Shown: positions 28,753 to 39,327, counted from the stretch's first letter. The stretch is DNA of 64,000 bases from Staphylococcus simulans (GCF_002994445.1 NZ_MRZJ01000001.1:124001-188000); one strand, 5' to 3'. Notes: generated from the sequence alone by a model not told the origin. Numbers and translations are program-made.

Positions 28753-31383
28753 GTGGAAAAATTAGTGTTAATTGATGGAAATAGTTTAAGTTTCCGTGCA
28801 TTTTATGCATTGCCTCTATTAACGAATCGCGCTGGAATTCATACGAATGCGACTTATGGATTTGCGATGTTATTAGAAAAAATTATCAAAGAAGAAAATC
28901 CGACGCATTTCTTAGTCGCGTTTGATGCGGGCAAAACAACATTCAGACATCAAACATATGGTGATTACAAAGGCGGAAGACAAAAGACGCCACCAGAATT
29001 AAGCGAACAGTTCCCGCTGATCAGACAACTTTTAGATGCTTATCATATTAAACATTATGAGTTAGAGAATTATGAAGCTGATGATATTATCGGTACATTA
29101 AGCAAAGCAGCTGATGAAGCAGGGATGCAGACGATTATTGTAACAGGCGATCGCGACTTAACGCAGCTTGCGACAGATAATGTAACAATTTATTATACGA
29201 AAAAAGGTGTAACAGATGTGGACCACTATACACCTGCATTTATTGCTGAAAAGTATAATGGGCTAAAACCTTCTCAAATTATTGATATGAAAGGTTTAAT
29301 GGGTGATTCATCAGATAATATCCCTGGTATTGCAGGTGTAGGTGAAAAAACAGCGATTAAATTATTGAATCAATTTGATTCTGTTGAAAATCTTTACGAC
29401 CATTTGGATGAAGTATCTGGCAAGAAACTAAAAGAAAAACTTGAGCATGGGCATGAAGATGCATTAATGAGCAAACAGTTAGCAACTATTAATGTAGAGA
29501 GCCCGATTGAAGTTTCATTGAAAGATACTAAACGTCCTGAAGATACAGATCAATCACAAAAAATCGAACTCTTTAAAGAATTAGATTTTAAACAAATGCT
29601 GAATCAAATCGATGTGGACGCTGATATTGAAAGTGAAAGTGCTAAAGAATATAAAGTAGAGACAGATTTTGATGCTATCGACTTTGAACAATTAGACGCT
29701 GCTGCGATTCATTTTGAAGTGGATGAGGGCGATTATTTAACAGCAGATATTTTAAAATTCGGTCTGCATACAGATGACCATTATGTGGTGATAGACGGGT
29801 CAGAAGTGACACAGCACTCTGCACTTGTTCAATGGTTAGAAAATAAAGATACGAAAAAACATGTTTACGATGCGAAAAAAACATATGCACAAGCACATCG
29901 TTTGAACATTGATATTCAAAACATTACCTTTGATATCATGCTTGCAAGCTACATTTTAGATCCGTCGCGTTCGATTGATGATGTACATTCAGTAGTCAGC
30001 CAATATGGACAAAATTATGTGGCTGAAGCAGTACATGTTTACGGCAAAGGACGCAAACGCCAAATTCCAGAGGATGAAGTCCTTAATCCATATATTGCGG
30101 CGATATTAGATGCTATTAATCAATGTGTGCCGATTATGCATGACCAATTAAAAGAATACAATCAACTAGATTTATTCAAAGACTTAGAACTGCCATTAGC
30201 ACGTATTTTAGGTAAAATGGAAGAGTTGGGTGTTTATACGGACGTTGAAGAGCTCAAAGAGATGGAAAGCGAAATTCAAGGCAAACTTGATACATTGATT
30301 GAACGTATTCATGAAGCAGCCGGCGAATCATTTAATTTAAACTCGCCGAAACAACTGGGTGTAGTCTTGTTTGAAAAGTTAGAACTGCCTGTAATTAAAA
30401 AGACAAAGACAGGTTATTCTACTGCAGTAGATGTACTTGAACAGTTACAAGGTGAACATCCGATTATTGAAGATATTTTAGAATATCGCCAACTCTCAAA
30501 ACTGCAATCAACGTATGTTGAAGGCTTGCAAAAAGTAATTCAAGACGATCATCGTATTCATACACACTTTAACCAAACACTTGCACAAACAGGCCGTCTA
30601 TCTTCAGTTGATCCTAACTTGCAAAATATTCCTGTTCGTTTAGAAGAAGGCAGACGTATCAGAAAAGCATTTAAACCTGCAGAATCAGGCAATGTGATAC
30701 TTTCTGCGGACTACTCTCAAATTGAATTACGTGTATTAGCACATATCACTAAAGATGAAAGTATGATGAAAGCATTCAGAGAAGGACATGATATTCATAC
30801 TGCTACAGCGATGAAAGTCTTTGGTGTCAAAGCGGAAGATGTCGACGGTTTAATGCGCAGACAAGCTAAAGCTGTCAACTTCGGAATCGTGTATGGTATC
30901 AGTGACTACGGTCTCAGCCAAAGTTTAGGAATCACAAGAAAAGCTGCTAAACAATTTATTGATGACTATTTAGATAGCTTCCCAGGTGTGAAACAATATA
31001 TGAGCGATATTGTAAAAGATGCGAAAGCGAAAGGTTACGTAGAAACATTATTGCATCGCCGCAGATATATACCTGATATTACCAGCCGTAATTTCAACCG
31101 ACGCAGTTTCGCAGAACGTACAGCCATGAATACACCGATTCAAGGCAGTGCTGCAGATATTATCAAACTTGCAATGGTCAATTATGACAAAGCAATACAA
31201 GATACAGACTTCAATGCGCATTTATTACTACAAGTACACGATGAGTTGATCTTTGAATTGCCTGAAAGTGAAGTTGAAGCATTCAGTGCCTTTATCGAAG
31301 AAATTATGGATAATGCGATAGAACTTGAAGTTCCTTTACAAGTAGATACGAATTACGGACCTACTTGGTATGATGCAAAATAG
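28753..31383 (+). CDS. polA: DNA polymerase I
   Basis: Repair and Okazaki-fragment polymerase. 876 residues: a 5'-3' exonuclease domain (about 1-290; LIDGNSLSFRAFYA, VTGDRDLTQL, GLMGDSSDNIPG), a degenerate 3'-5' exonuclease domain (about 300-480) that lacks the acidic DxE motif, and the polymerase domain with LSADYSQIELRVLAH, RRQAKAVNFGIVYG and the last Asp in LLQVHDELIFE. It thus polymerises without proofreading, as in Bacillus Pol I. Start GTG 28753 with GGAGGT at 28741. It leads the polA-mutM-coaE repair operon (gaps 15 and 24 bp). Confidence 0.96.
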   Translation: MEKLVLIDGNSLSFRAFYALPLLTNRAGIHTNATYGFAMLLEKIIKEENPTHFLVAFDAGKTTFRHQTYGDYKGGRQKTPPELSEQFPLIRQLLDAYHIKHYELENYEADDIIGTLSKAADEAGMQTIIVTGDRDLTQLATDNVTIYYTKKGVTDVDHYTPAFIAEKYNGLKPSQIIDMKGLMGDSSDNIPGIAGVGEKTAIKLLNQFDSVENLYDHLDEVSGKKLKEKLEHGHEDALMSKQLATINVESPIEVSLKDTKRPEDTDQSQKIELFKELDFKQMLNQIDVDADIESESAKEYKVETDFDAIDFEQLDAAAIHFEVDEGDYLTADILKFGLHTDDHYVVIDGSEVTQHSALVQWLENKDTKKHVYDAKKTYAQAHRLNIDIQNITFDIMLASYILDPSRSIDDVHSVVSQYGQNYVAEAVHVYGKGRKRQIPEDEVLNPYIAAILDAINQCVPIMHDQLKEYNQLDLFKDLELPLARILGKMEELGVYTDVEELKEMESEIQGKLDTLIERIHEAAGESFNLNSPKQLGVVLFEKLELPVIKKTKTGYSTAVDVLEQLQGEHPIIEDILEYRQLSKLQSTYVEGLQKVIQDDHRIHTHFNQTLAQTGRLSSVDPNLQNIPVRLEEGRRIRKAFKPAESGNVILSADYSQIELRVLAHITKDESMMKAFREGHDIHTATAMKVFGVKAEDVDGLMRRQAKAVNFGIVYGISDYGLSQSLGITRKAAKQFIDDYLDSFPGVKQYMSDIVKDAKAKGYVETLLHRRRYIPDITSRNFNRRSFAERTAMNTPIQGSAADIIKLAMVNYDKAIQDTDFNAHLLLQVHDELIFELPESEVEAFSAFIEEIMDNAIELEVPLQVDTNYGPTWYDAK

Positions 31384-31398
31384 AAAGAGGTTACAAGA

Positions 31399-32271
31399 TT
31401 GCCAGAATTACCAGAAGTTGAACACGTAAAAAGAGGAATAGAACCTTTTGTGGTGAATCAAACCATAGAAGATGTTGTATTCTCTGATAAAGTTATAACG
31501 GGAAAGAAAGAGAACAGAGATACAATTATTAAACAAATGGACTTATCTATGTTTAAAAATCGTACAAAGGGATATAAAATTACACGTGTTGAACGTAGAA
31601 GCAAATATATCCTGCTCTATCTAGAAAATGATAGTGACAACAGAGTAATTGTCAGTCATTTAGGTATGACTGGCGGTTATTTTGTGGTGAATCATTTAGA
31701 TGAGATTATTGTGCCGAATTACAAAAAACACTGGCATGTCAATTTTAAGTTGAGTAATGGCAAGCAATTGATCTTTTCAGATATCAGACGGTTCGGTGAA
31801 ATCAGAAATGTAGATGACATTACGGCATATGCGTCATTTAAAGATATGGCACCTGAACCTTTTGATGAAAATGCGTTGGCACATTACCAGCAACAGTTAA
31901 AATTGGGTAAATATAAGAATAAACCGATTAAACAAGTCATATTGGATCATAAAGTCATAGCAGGCTGCGGCAATATTTATGCTTGCGAAGCTTTATTCAA
32001 TGCACGTATTCATCCAAAACGCACGGTACAATCTTTAAGTCAAAAAGAACAAAAGCGTGTGTTTGAAGCAGTTGTGGATGTTTTAGCACTGGGCATTGAA
32101 CAAGGCGGTACAAGTATATCTGATTATCGACACGCAGACGGAAAAACCGGCCACATGCAAGATTATTTGAATGTGTATAAGAAAAAGGTATGTCCGGTAT
32201 GCAGCGGTCCAATTGAAACAGAAGTGATTGCAGGAAGAAACAGTCACTTTTGTCCAAACTGTCAAAAATAA
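31399..32271 (+). CDS. mutM: Formamidopyrimidine-DNA glycosylase
   Basis: Removes 8-oxoguanine and ring-opened purines and cuts the abasic site. 290 residues. The catalytic N-terminus PELPEVEHV (Pro2 after Met removal, Glu3) is intact, Lys in the SHLGMTGG region and the H2TH domain with AGCGNIYACEALF follow, and the C-terminal zinc finger CPVCSG ... HFCPNCQK is complete. Start TTG 31399 after AGAGGTT, fixed by the need for Pro at position 2. Confidence 0.96.
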   Translation: MPELPEVEHVKRGIEPFVVNQTIEDVVFSDKVITGKKENRDTIIKQMDLSMFKNRTKGYKITRVERRSKYILLYLENDSDNRVIVSHLGMTGGYFVVNHLDEIIVPNYKKHWHVNFKLSNGKQLIFSDIRRFGEIRNVDDITAYASFKDMAPEPFDENALAHYQQQLKLGKYKNKPIKQVILDHKVIAGCGNIYACEALFNARIHPKRTVQSLSQKEQKRVFEAVVDVLALGIEQGGTSISDYRHADGKTGHMQDYLNVYKKKVCPVCSGPIETEVIAGRNSHFCPNCQK

Positions 32272-32295
32272 ATTGTGAACGAGGGAGATTTTAAT

Positions 32296-32910
32296 ATGCA
32301 AAAGGTAATAGGTCTAACAGGCGGAATCGGAACTGGAAAATCTACGGTTTCCGAGTTGTTAGCAGTACACGGCTTTAAAATTGTAGATGCCGATATTGCG
32401 GCGAGAGAAGCGGTAGAAAAAGGTTCTGAAGGTTTAGAACAAGTCCGTCAAACTTTCGGAGATGAAGCAATAGATGAAAACGGTGAAATGAATCGTAAAT
32501 ACGTAGGCGAAATTGTGTTTAATGACGAAAAAAAACGTGAAGCACTCAACCATATCATTCATCCTATTGTGAGAGAGCTGATGGAAAAACAAAAAGAGGC
32601 ATATCTGGAACAAGGCTATAATGTCATTATGGATATCCCATTGTTATTTGAAAATAACTTGCAAGATACTGTAGATGAAACTTGGCTGGTATATGCATCT
32701 GAAAGTATTCAAGTGGAGCGTTTAATGGAACGTAATGATTTAACACAAGAAGAAGCTAAAGCGCGTGTGTATAGTCAGATTTCAATAGATAAAAAACGCC
32801 GCATGGCTGATCATGTAATTGATAATCGCGGCACGCTATTGGAATTAAAACAAAACTTAGAAGCATTGCTTGTACAAGAAGGCTATATTAAGAGCTCTGA
32901 AGAGGTTTAA
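32296..32910 (+). CDS. coaE: Dephospho-CoA kinase
   Basis: Last step of coenzyme A synthesis: phosphorylates the 3'-OH of dephospho-CoA. 204 residues; P-loop [13 protein letters not shown] (residues 6-18), Asp in [11 protein letters not shown], and the LID region with [12 protein letters not shown]. The start is ATG 32296, 8 nt after GGGAGA; an ATG-proximal extension to 32275 has no ribosome binding site. Third gene of polA-mutM-coaE, ended by an AT-rich hairpin. Confidence 0.94.
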   Translation: MQKVIGLTGGIGTGKSTVSELLAVHGFKIVDADIAAREAVEKGSEGLEQVRQTFGDEAIDENGEMNRKYVGEIVFNDEKKREALNHIIHPIVRELMEKQKEAYLEQGYNVIMDIPLLFENNLQDTVDETWLVYASESIQVERLMERNDLTQEEAKARVYSQISIDKKRRMADHVIDNRGTLLELKQNLEALLVQEGYIKSSEEV

Positions 32911-32945
32911 TTCAGTTTCAATAACAATGTAAATATGAAATCAAA

Positions 32946-32978
32946 AATTGCTTATCATTAATGATAAGTAATTTTTTT
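32946..32978 (+). terminator. Terminator of polA-mutM-coaE
   Basis: The palindrome CTTATCATTAATGATAAG with extra flanking pairs (AATTG / TAATT, imperfect) is followed by seven T residues. Confidence 0.82.
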
Positions 32979-32988
32979 GTTAATTTTG

Positions 32989-33025
32989 ATAAAACGCTTT
33001 CATTTTTACGTAAATATGCTATACT
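32989..33025 (+). promoter_or_regulatory. gapB promoter with overlapping cre-like site
   Basis: Minus-strand ATGAAAGCGTTTTAT (32989-33003) matches the cre consensus with one mismatch and covers the -35 region. An extended -10, TGCTATACT, lies at 33017-33025. A small inverted repeat ATACTT / AAGTAT (33021-33040) surrounds the start point. Confidence 0.5.
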
Positions 33026-33070
33026 TATTCCATAAAGTATAACACATATAAAAATCGAGGGGTGCTTTTT

Positions 33071-34093
33071 ATGACAACGAATATTGCAATTAATGGAATG
33101 GGACGCATTGGGCGCATGGTTTTGCGTATTGCTTCTAAAAATGATGACTTAAATGTGGTAGCAATCAATGCGAGTTATCCTCCAGAAACAATTGCACATT
33201 TAGTAAAATACGATACAACACATGGAAAATATGACGGTGAAGTTGAACCGACAGAAAATGGTATCCGTATTGATGGTCATGATATTAAATTAGTTTCAGA
33301 TCGTAATCCAGAAAATTTACCTTGGAAAGATTTAAATATTGACATTGTCATAGAAGCAACAGGAAAATTCAATCATGGCGACAAAGCAGATGCGCACATT
33401 AAAGCAGGTGCTAAAAAAGTATTATTAACAGGTCCTTCAAAAGGCGGCCATGTACAAATGGTTGTTAAAGGTGTAAACAACGAAGACTTGGATGTTGAAG
33501 AATACGACATCTTCAGTAATGCTTCTTGTACAACGAATTGTATCGGTCCAGTAGCTAAAGTATTAAACGACAGCTTCGGAATTGAAAATGGTTTAATGAC
33601 AACTGTTCACGCGATTACAAACGACCAAAAGAATATTGATAATCCGCATAAAGATTTACGTCGTGCGCGTTCATGCAACGAAAGTATTATCCCGACTTCA
33701 ACAGGTGCTGCAAAAGCATTGAAAGAAGTTTTACCTGAATTAGAAGGTAAATTGCATGGTATGGCATTACGTGTGCCGACTAAAAACGTTTCACTTGTTG
33801 ACTTAGTTGTAGACTTAAAACAAGATGTTACAGCTGAAGAAGTTAACAAAGCATTTGAAGATGCTGACTTAGACGGTGTATTAGCAGTTTCAGACGAGCC
33901 GTTAGTATCAGTAGACTTCAATACAAACCCTAACTCAGCAATCGTTGATTCAATGTCAACACTTGTTATGGACGACAAGAAAGTTAAAGTTATCGCTTGG
34001 TACGATAACGAGTGGGGTTATTCAAACCGTGTCGTTGATATTGCAGTTCAAATTGGTGAATTGTTAAAGACTAAAGAAACAGCAACAGCTTAA
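33071..34093 (+). CDS. gapB: Glyceraldehyde-3-phosphate dehydrogenase, gluconeogenic (GapB type)
   Basis: 340 residues. NAD(P)-binding INGMGRIGRMVLR (residues 7-19), catalytic Cys in SNASCTTNCIGP (near 152), His in TVHAITNDQ and the phosphate-site TGAAKALKEVLPE are all seen. GapB differs from glycolytic GapA in preferring NADP and the reverse reaction; sequence and position after coaE match staphylococcal GapB rather than the glycolytic gap operon. Start ATG 33071 after GAGGGG. A cre-like site on the promoter fits repression in glucose. A strong terminator follows. Confidence 0.95.
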   Translation: MTTNIAINGMGRIGRMVLRIASKNDDLNVVAINASYPPETIAHLVKYDTTHGKYDGEVEPTENGIRIDGHDIKLVSDRNPENLPWKDLNIDIVIEATGKFNHGDKADAHIKAGAKKVLLTGPSKGGHVQMVVKGVNNEDLDVEEYDIFSNASCTTNCIGPVAKVLNDSFGIENGLMTTVHAITNDQKNIDNPHKDLRRARSCNESIIPTSTGAAKALKEVLPELEGKLHGMALRVPTKNVSLVDLVVDLKQDVTAEEVNKAFEDADLDGVLAVSDEPLVSVDFNTNPNSAIVDSMSTLVMDDKKVKVIAWYDNEWGYSNRVVDIAVQIGELLKTKETATA

Positions 34094-34118
34094 TTGATAC
34101 TGCTGTCATAAATTTTTG

Positions 34119-34159
34119 ACCAGTTAATTGGAAGTAGGGCTCCAATTAACTGGTTTTTT
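34119..34159 (+). terminator. Terminator of gapB
   Basis: ACCAGTTAATTGGA pairs perfectly with TCCAATTAACTGGT and runs into six T residues. Confidence 0.93.
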
Positions 34160-34237
34160 CATGTCTTAGTTTCCTTTCTTTTGTGACAACAATTTTTATA
34201 GTATAATAGGCCTAATCAATAAAAGAGGTGAAAATGA

Positions 34238-34711
34238 ATGAAATGCCCTAAATGTAATTCGACACATTCTCGTGTAATAGATTCCAGACATGCTGATGAA
34301 GCTAATGCCATTCGCAGACGCCGTGAATGTGAAAATTGCGGGACTCGTTTTACCACATTCGAACATATTGAAATGAGTCCATTAATCGTTGTGAAGAAAG
34401 ATGGTACGCGTGAACAATTTTCACGTGATAAGATTTTAAATGGGCTAGTTCGTTCATGTGAAAAAAGACCAGTAGGCTATCAGCAACTTGAGGATATTAC
34501 CAATAAAGTTGAGTGGCGCCTAAGAGATGAAGGTCAAGCAGAAGTTTCTTCAAGAGAAATAGGCGAACATGTGATGAACTTATTAATGCACGTAGACCAA
34601 GTATCTTATGTACGGTTTGCATCTGTTTATAAAGAGTTTAAAGATGTCGATCAATTACTTGCGTCGATGCAAGGTATTTTGCAAGAAAAGAACAAACGGA
34701 GTGAATCATAA
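34238..34711 (+). CDS. nrdR: Transcriptional repressor NrdR
   Basis: 157 residues. N-terminal zinc ribbon CPKC...CENCGTRF (residues 3-35) binds NrdR boxes; the ATP-cone domain (about 49-139; [16 protein letters not shown]) senses ATP/dATP. It represses ribonucleotide reductase genes, which are not in this window. Start ATG 34238 after AAGAGGTG. Two bases separate its stop from dnaB, so it is cotranscribed with the replication-initiation genes. Confidence 0.95.
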   Translation: MKCPKCNSTHSRVIDSRHADEANAIRRRRECENCGTRFTTFEHIEMSPLIVVKKDGTREQFSRDKILNGLVRSCEKRPVGYQQLEDITNKVEWRLRDEGQAEVSSREIGEHVMNLLMHVDQVSYVRFASVYKEFKDVDQLLASMQGILQEKNKRSES

Positions 34712-34713
34712 TC

Positions 34714-36141
34714 ATGATGCGTCAAAGCGATTTCGGTTTACGACCTCAAGATCCTTTTAAAGTATTGCAAGCTGAAAAACTATCTGAAGCACAATTAGAA
34801 GTGCTTAATCGCTTATTTACGCCGTTAATCGGCACAACAGCAATCGGTGTATATCATTATCTGTCTCAGTTTGCGTCATATCCTGCTGAAAGCAATAAAA
34901 CCCATTATGTGATTATGAGTGAACTGAAGATAAACTTAGGCGATTTCAGAGAAGAGATGAATCGTCTAGAAGCGATAGGGTTAGTCAAAACATTTGCCAA
35001 ACATAACGAGCAATATTCACAGTTTGTCTATCAATTAATAGAACCTCCCACATCTAAGAAATTCTTTAATGATCCTATGTTGTCTGTCTATTTGTATAAA
35101 GAAGCAGGCGGTAAAAGATTCCATGAATTAAGACGCTATTTTGAAAGCACTCCCATTGATTTAGATGATTATCATGAAGTGACACGCAATTTTACAGATG
35201 TATTTAAAGTACCGAATCATGTATTTGAACAGATGGATACAACCAATTCGATTACGGAAACTCCGCGATATGAAGGTATGAATTTAGACCGGATTCAGTT
35301 TGATTTCGAACTGCTGTATCAATTGCTGAGTAATCATTTTGTCAGTGCTGAAATTGTCGAAGAAAAATCTAAGCATCTCATCACACAATTAGCAGTATTA
35401 TATGGCATCACTCCTGAAGGTATGAAGAACTTGATTTTAAAATCGCTGACAAGTGCACAAAAGATTTCGTTTGAAGAGTTGCGTAAACAAGCACGTGCTT
35501 ATTATGCAATAGAGCATGAAAATCAATTGCCTTCATTAGAAGCTAAGGCAGATATGCCGAATGTTGCACCAGCAAAAGAAACTACGGTTTCGCTGACGAC
35601 AATGCCTAAAACAGACGAAGAGTTTGAAGCGTGGTATCAACTGTTAGATGAAACCAGCCCGGTAGATATGTTAACCAGCTGGTCAGATTCAGAACCGACA
35701 CCAAGTCAAAAGTATTTGATTGAAGACTTGATTGTTCGTGAACAGCTGCCGTTTGGTGTGATTAATATCTTGCTGCAATACGTAATGCTGAAAAATGATA
35801 GTCAGCTGCCTAAAACTTATATCTTGGAAATAGCTTCGAATTGGAAGAAAAAAGGCTTCAGTTCGGCAAAAGAAGCCTTTAAGCATGTCAAGTCGATGCA
35901 GCAAACGCAAAAAGAGAAAGCGCAGCAGCCGCAAACTTACAATAACCGCAGTAAGTACAATAATTATATAAAGCAAACGGTATCAAAAGAAATCACACCG
36001 GATTGGTTGTTAAACAGACAGCATGAAAAACGCCGCAAAAAAGGTGAAAAACGAAAAGTAGATACACATGATGAACAATTCTTAAAAGATAGAGAAGCCT
36101 TTTTAAAACAATTAAATGAAACATGGAAGGAGGATGAATAA
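34714..36141 (+). CDS. dnaB: Replication initiation / membrane attachment protein DnaB (Gram-positive type)
   Basis: 475 residues. This DnaB is the Firmicute helicase-loading factor, not the helicase. It resembles DnaD: an N-terminal winged-helix part (about 1-130), a DDBH2 domain in the C-terminal half (about 295-395; MLTSWSDSEPTPSQKYLIED), and a basic tail KRRKKGEKRKV. It recruits the DnaI-DnaC helicase complex to origins and restart sites. A second Met at 34717 is an alternative start. nrdR-dnaB-dnaI lie head to tail with gaps of 2 bp. Confidence 0.92.
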   Translation: MMRQSDFGLRPQDPFKVLQAEKLSEAQLEVLNRLFTPLIGTTAIGVYHYLSQFASYPAESNKTHYVIMSELKINLGDFREEMNRLEAIGLVKTFAKHNEQYSQFVYQLIEPPTSKKFFNDPMLSVYLYKEAGGKRFHELRRYFESTPIDLDDYHEVTRNFTDVFKVPNHVFEQMDTTNSITETPRYEGMNLDRIQFDFELLYQLLSNHFVSAEIVEEKSKHLITQLAVLYGITPEGMKNLILKSLTSAQKISFEELRKQARAYYAIEHENQLPSLEAKADMPNVAPAKETTVSLTTMPKTDEEFEAWYQLLDETSPVDMLTSWSDSEPTPSQKYLIEDLIVREQLPFGVINILLQYVMLKNDSQLPKTYILEIASNWKKKGFSSAKEAFKHVKSMQQTQKEKAQQPQTYNNRSKYNNYIKQTVSKEITPDWLLNRQHEKRRKKGEKRKVDTHDEQFLKDREAFLKQLNETWKEDE

Positions 36142-36143
36142 AC

Positions 36144-37064
36144 ATGAAACGATTCAGCAATATTATGCAGACATCACCGGATTTTCAAAAGCGCTTTGAA
36201 AAGATAAAAAAGGATGTTGTCAATGACCCGGATGTCAAAAAATTTCTAGAAGAACATCAGTCAGAGGTCACTAATCGTATGATTGAAGAAGATTTGAATA
36301 TTTTGCAAGAATATAAAGATCAGCAAAAACATTATGACGGTCACGAATTCAAAGATTGTCCTAATTTTGTAAAGGGTCATGTCCCTGAACTTTATATTGA
36401 AAATGGCAGAATCAAAATCAAATACCTTCCATGTCCATGTAAAATCAAACATGATCAAGAGCAAAAAGAAGCACATTTGATTACGTCGCATCATATGCAG
36501 CGAGATACGCTGGATGCGAAATTAAACGATATTTATATGGATAACCGTGAACGTTTGGATGTCGCAATGGCAGCCAGTCGATTATGTGATGATATCGTGA
36601 AAGGCAAAAGGGTCAAAGGTTTATACCTATACGGCTCATTCGGCACAGGTAAATCTTTTATATTAGGTGCAATTGCCAATCAGCTGAAATCTAAATTGAT
36701 TCCGTCTACCATTGTTTACTTGCCGGAATTTATCCGTACATTAAAGAACGGTTTTAAAGATGGTTCTTTTGAACGCAAGCTGCAAGTAGTCAGAGAAGCT
36801 GAAATTTTAATGCTTGATGATATCGGGGCTGAAGAAGTCACACCATGGGTGCGTGATGAAGTGATCGGTCCATTGCTGCATTACAGAATGGTTCAAGAAT
36901 TACCGACATTCTTCAGTTCAAACTTTGATTTTAAAGCATTAGAACATCATCTTTCGATTACAAGAGATGGATCTGAGCAGACAAAAGCTGCACGAATTAT
37001 GGAACGTATTAAATCGTTAGCGGAACCTTACGAATTAGTAGGAGAGAATTTACGTGACGATTGA
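36144..37064 (+). CDS. dnaI: Primosomal protein DnaI (helicase loader)
   Basis: 306 residues. An N-terminal zinc-binding part with HEFKDCPNFVKGH and PCPCKIKH (about 70-110), then an AAA+ domain with Walker A LYGSFGTGKSFI (near residue 165), Walker B LMLDDIGAEE (near 228) and an arginine-rich end. It loads the replicative helicase onto single-stranded DNA with DnaB/DnaD. Start ATG 36144 with AAGGAGG overlapping the dnaB end. The thrS promoter starts inside its stop codon. Confidence 0.95.
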   Translation: MKRFSNIMQTSPDFQKRFEKIKKDVVNDPDVKKFLEEHQSEVTNRMIEEDLNILQEYKDQQKHYDGHEFKDCPNFVKGHVPELYIENGRIKIKYLPCPCKIKHDQEQKEAHLITSHHMQRDTLDAKLNDIYMDNRERLDVAMAASRLCDDIVKGKRVKGLYLYGSFGTGKSFILGAIANQLKSKLIPSTIVYLPEFIRTLKNGFKDGSFERKLQVVREAEILMLDDIGAEEVTPWVRDEVIGPLLHYRMVQELPTFFSSNFDFKALEHHLSITRDGSEQTKAARIMERIKSLAEPYELVGENLRDD

Positions 37065-37088
37065 TATTTTTAGAAAATAGGTTATAAT
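37061..37088 (+). promoter_or_regulatory. Promoter of the thrS leader
   Basis: TTGATA (37061-37066), 16-bp spacer, TATAAT (37083-37088). The -35 overlaps the dnaI stop. Confidence 0.7.
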
Positions 37089-37094
37089 GGAATT

Positions 37095-37350
37095 AAATCT
37101 AAATCAACGTAAACATAAGAGGATATGACAATTTATTCCCTGCTATACAGAAAGCCGCTGGTGATGAGAATGCGGCTATCATAATAAAGTGTTACTCCCT
37201 TTTAGATATGATATTCGTAATGAATATCCGGCTCAAGACCGTTATCTTATGCAGAGATGAGAAGCAGTTATATGGGAATGTTCCTGTTTCTTAAACTAGG
37301 GTGGTATCACGAGAACCTCGTCCCTTTACAGGGCGGGGTTCTTTTTGTTT
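37095..37350 (+). ncRNA. T-box riboswitch upstream of thrS
   Basis: The leader contains Stem I with the distal GGTGATGAG loop (37160-37168) closed by GCCGC / GCGGC, the T-box AGGGTGGTATCACG at 37298-37311, and a terminator stem AGAACC...GGTTCT (37313-37345) with T-run. Uncharged tRNA-Thr would stabilise the antiterminator. A candidate Thr specifier ACT lies at 37194-37196 on the 3' side of Stem I. The T-box differs from the most common form (GGTATCACG for GGTACCGCG). Confidence 0.9.
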
Positions 37351-37383
37351 TTACGTGAGATTAAAAAATGGAGGCGTTTTTAA

Positions 37384-39327
37384 ATGGATAAAATTAACAT
37401 TACTTTTCCAGATGGAAATAGTACTGAATTCGACAAAGGTATTACAACTGAAGAGATCGCACAATCAATCAGTCCGGGATTAAGAAAGAAAGCAGTTGCC
37501 GGCAAAATCAATGGACAAATGGTAGATTTAACACGTCCGCTAGAAGCAGACGGCACAATTGAAATTGTGACACCTGGCAGCGATGAAGCTTTAGAAGTAT
37601 TGCGTCATTCAACAGCACATTTAATGGCGCAAGCACTTAAACGTTTATACGGAGATGTAAAATTCGGTGTAGGCCCTGTCATTGAAGGCGGTTTCTACTA
37701 TGACTTTGATACAGATGCTAAAATTTCTTCAGAAGATTTCCCTGAAATCGAAAAAACAATGAAACAAATCGTGAATGAAAATCATAAAATCGAACGCAAA
37801 GTAGTCAGCCGCGACGAAGCAAAAGCATTCTTCAGCGATGACCCTTACAAACAAGAGTTAATCGATGCGATTCCTGAAGGTGAAAATGTGACACTTTATA
37901 CACAAGGCGAATTTACTGACTTATGCCGCGGTGTACATGTGCCATCAACTTCTAAAATCAAAGAGTTTAAATTGCTTTCTACAGCTGGTGCATATTGGCG
38001 CGGCGACAGCAACAACAAAATGCTGCAACGTATTTACGGAACTGCATTCTTCGATAAAAAAGATTTAAAAGCACACTTGAAAATGCTGGAAGAACGTAAA
38101 GAACGCGATCACCGTAAAATCGGTAAAGAACTTGAATTGTTTATGAACAGTCAATTAGTAGGTGCAGGTTTGCCGTTATGGTTGCCGAACGGTGCAACTA
38201 TCCGTCGTGAAATCGAACGTTATATTGTGGATAAAGAGGTCAGCTTAGGCTATGACCACGTTTATACACCAGTAATGGCGAACGTAGATTTATATAAAAC
38301 ATCAGGCCACTGGGATCACTATCAAGATGACATGTTCCCACCGATGAAATTGGATGAAACTGAAGAAATGGTTATGCGTCCGATGAACTGTCCACATCAT
38401 ATGATGATTTATAAAAACAAACCGCATTCATATAGAGAATTGCCGATTCGTTTGGCTGAATTAGGTACAATGCACCGTTATGAAGCAAGTGGTGCTGTAT
38501 CAGGCTTGCAGCGTGTCCGCGGTATGACTTTGAATGATGCGCATATCTTCGTACGTCCAGACCAAATCAAAGAAGAATTCAAACGCGTTGTACAATTAAT
38601 CTTAGACGTGTATGATGACTTTGGTTTCGAAAACTACAGCTTCCGTTTAAGCTATCGTGATCCAGAAGATACTGAAAAATATTTCGATGACGATGAAATG
38701 TGGGATAAAGCAGAAGCAATGCTTAAAGAAGCAGTAGATGAAATGGAATTGCCTTATGAAGAAGCAATCGGCGAAGCGGCATTCTACGGTCCTAAATTGG
38801 ATGTTCAAGTGAAAACAGCAATGGGTAAAGAAGAAACTTTATCAACTGCACAACTTGACTTCTTGTTGCCAGAACGCTTTGATTTAGCTTATATCGGCAA
38901 AGACGGAGAAGAACACCGCCCAGTTGTTATTCACCGCGGTGTAGTATCAACTATGGAACGTTTCGTAGCATTCTTAACTGAAGAAACAAAAGGTGCATTC
39001 CCAACTTGGTTAGCACCAATGCAAGTTGAGATTATTCCTGTAAATGTTGATTTGCATTATGATTATGCGCGTCAAATTCAAGATGAATTGAAATCACAAG
39101 GTGTTCGTGTTGAAATTGATGACCGCAATGAAAAAATGGGTTACAAAATCCGTGAAGCGCAAATGCATAAAATTCCTTATCAATTAGTAATCGGTGATAA
39201 AGAAATTGAAAATAATGAAGTCAACGTACGTCAATATGGTTCAAAAGAACAAGAAACAGTTGAAAAAGATGAATTCATTTGGAATTTAGTAGACGAAATC
39301 CGATTGAAAAAACAAAGACAAAATTAA
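37384..39327 (+). CDS. thrS: Threonyl-tRNA synthetase
   Basis: Charges tRNA-Thr. 647 residues: TGS domain (1-61), editing/SAD domain with [11 protein letters not shown] (near 76) and CRGVHVPS, class II catalytic core with zinc ligands in [13 protein letters not shown] (near 335) and motif 3 FGGSIER-equivalent [11 protein letters not shown], and the anticodon-binding domain (about 540-640). Start ATG 37384 after GGAGGCG. Controlled by the T-box leader directly upstream. Confidence 0.97.
   Translation: MDKINITFPDGNSTEFDKGITTEEIAQSISPGLRKKAVAGKINGQMVDLTRPLEADGTIEIVTPGSDEALEVLRHSTAHLMAQALKRLYGDVKFGVGPVIEGGFYYDFDTDAKISSEDFPEIEKTMKQIVNENHKIERKVVSRDEAKAFFSDDPYKQELIDAIPEGENVTLYTQGEFTDLCRGVHVPSTSKIKEFKLLSTAGAYWRGDSNNKMLQRIYGTAFFDKKDLKAHLKMLEERKERDHRKIGKELELFMNSQLVGAGLPLWLPNGATIRREIERYIVDKEVSLGYDHVYTPVMANVDLYKTSGHWDHYQDDMFPPMKLDETEEMVMRPMNCPHHMMIYKNKPHSYRELPIRLAELGTMHRYEASGAVSGLQRVRGMTLNDAHIFVRPDQIKEEFKRVVQLILDVYDDFGFENYSFRLSYRDPEDTEKYFDDDEMWDKAEAMLKEAVDEMELPYEEAIGEAAFYGPKLDVQVKTAMGKEETLSTAQLDFLLPERFDLAYIGKDGEEHRPVVIHRGVVSTMERFVAFLTEETKGAFPTWLAPMQVEIIPVNVDLHYDYARQIQDELKSQGVRVEIDDRNEKMGYKIREAQMHKIPYQLVIGDKEIENNEVNVRQYGSKEQETVEKDEFIWNLVDEIRLKKQRQN

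Noticed and set aside
32952-32969. Palindrome CTTATCATTAATGATAAG upstream of gapB as an operator sharing half-sites with the ald repeat
   Set aside because: It is followed by seven T residues and is better explained as the coaE terminator; the shared AATGATAA may be chance in AT-rich DNA.
37301-37483. Open frame across the thrS leader
   Set aside because: It runs through the T-box terminator into thrS in another frame, so it is a by-product of the leader sequence.
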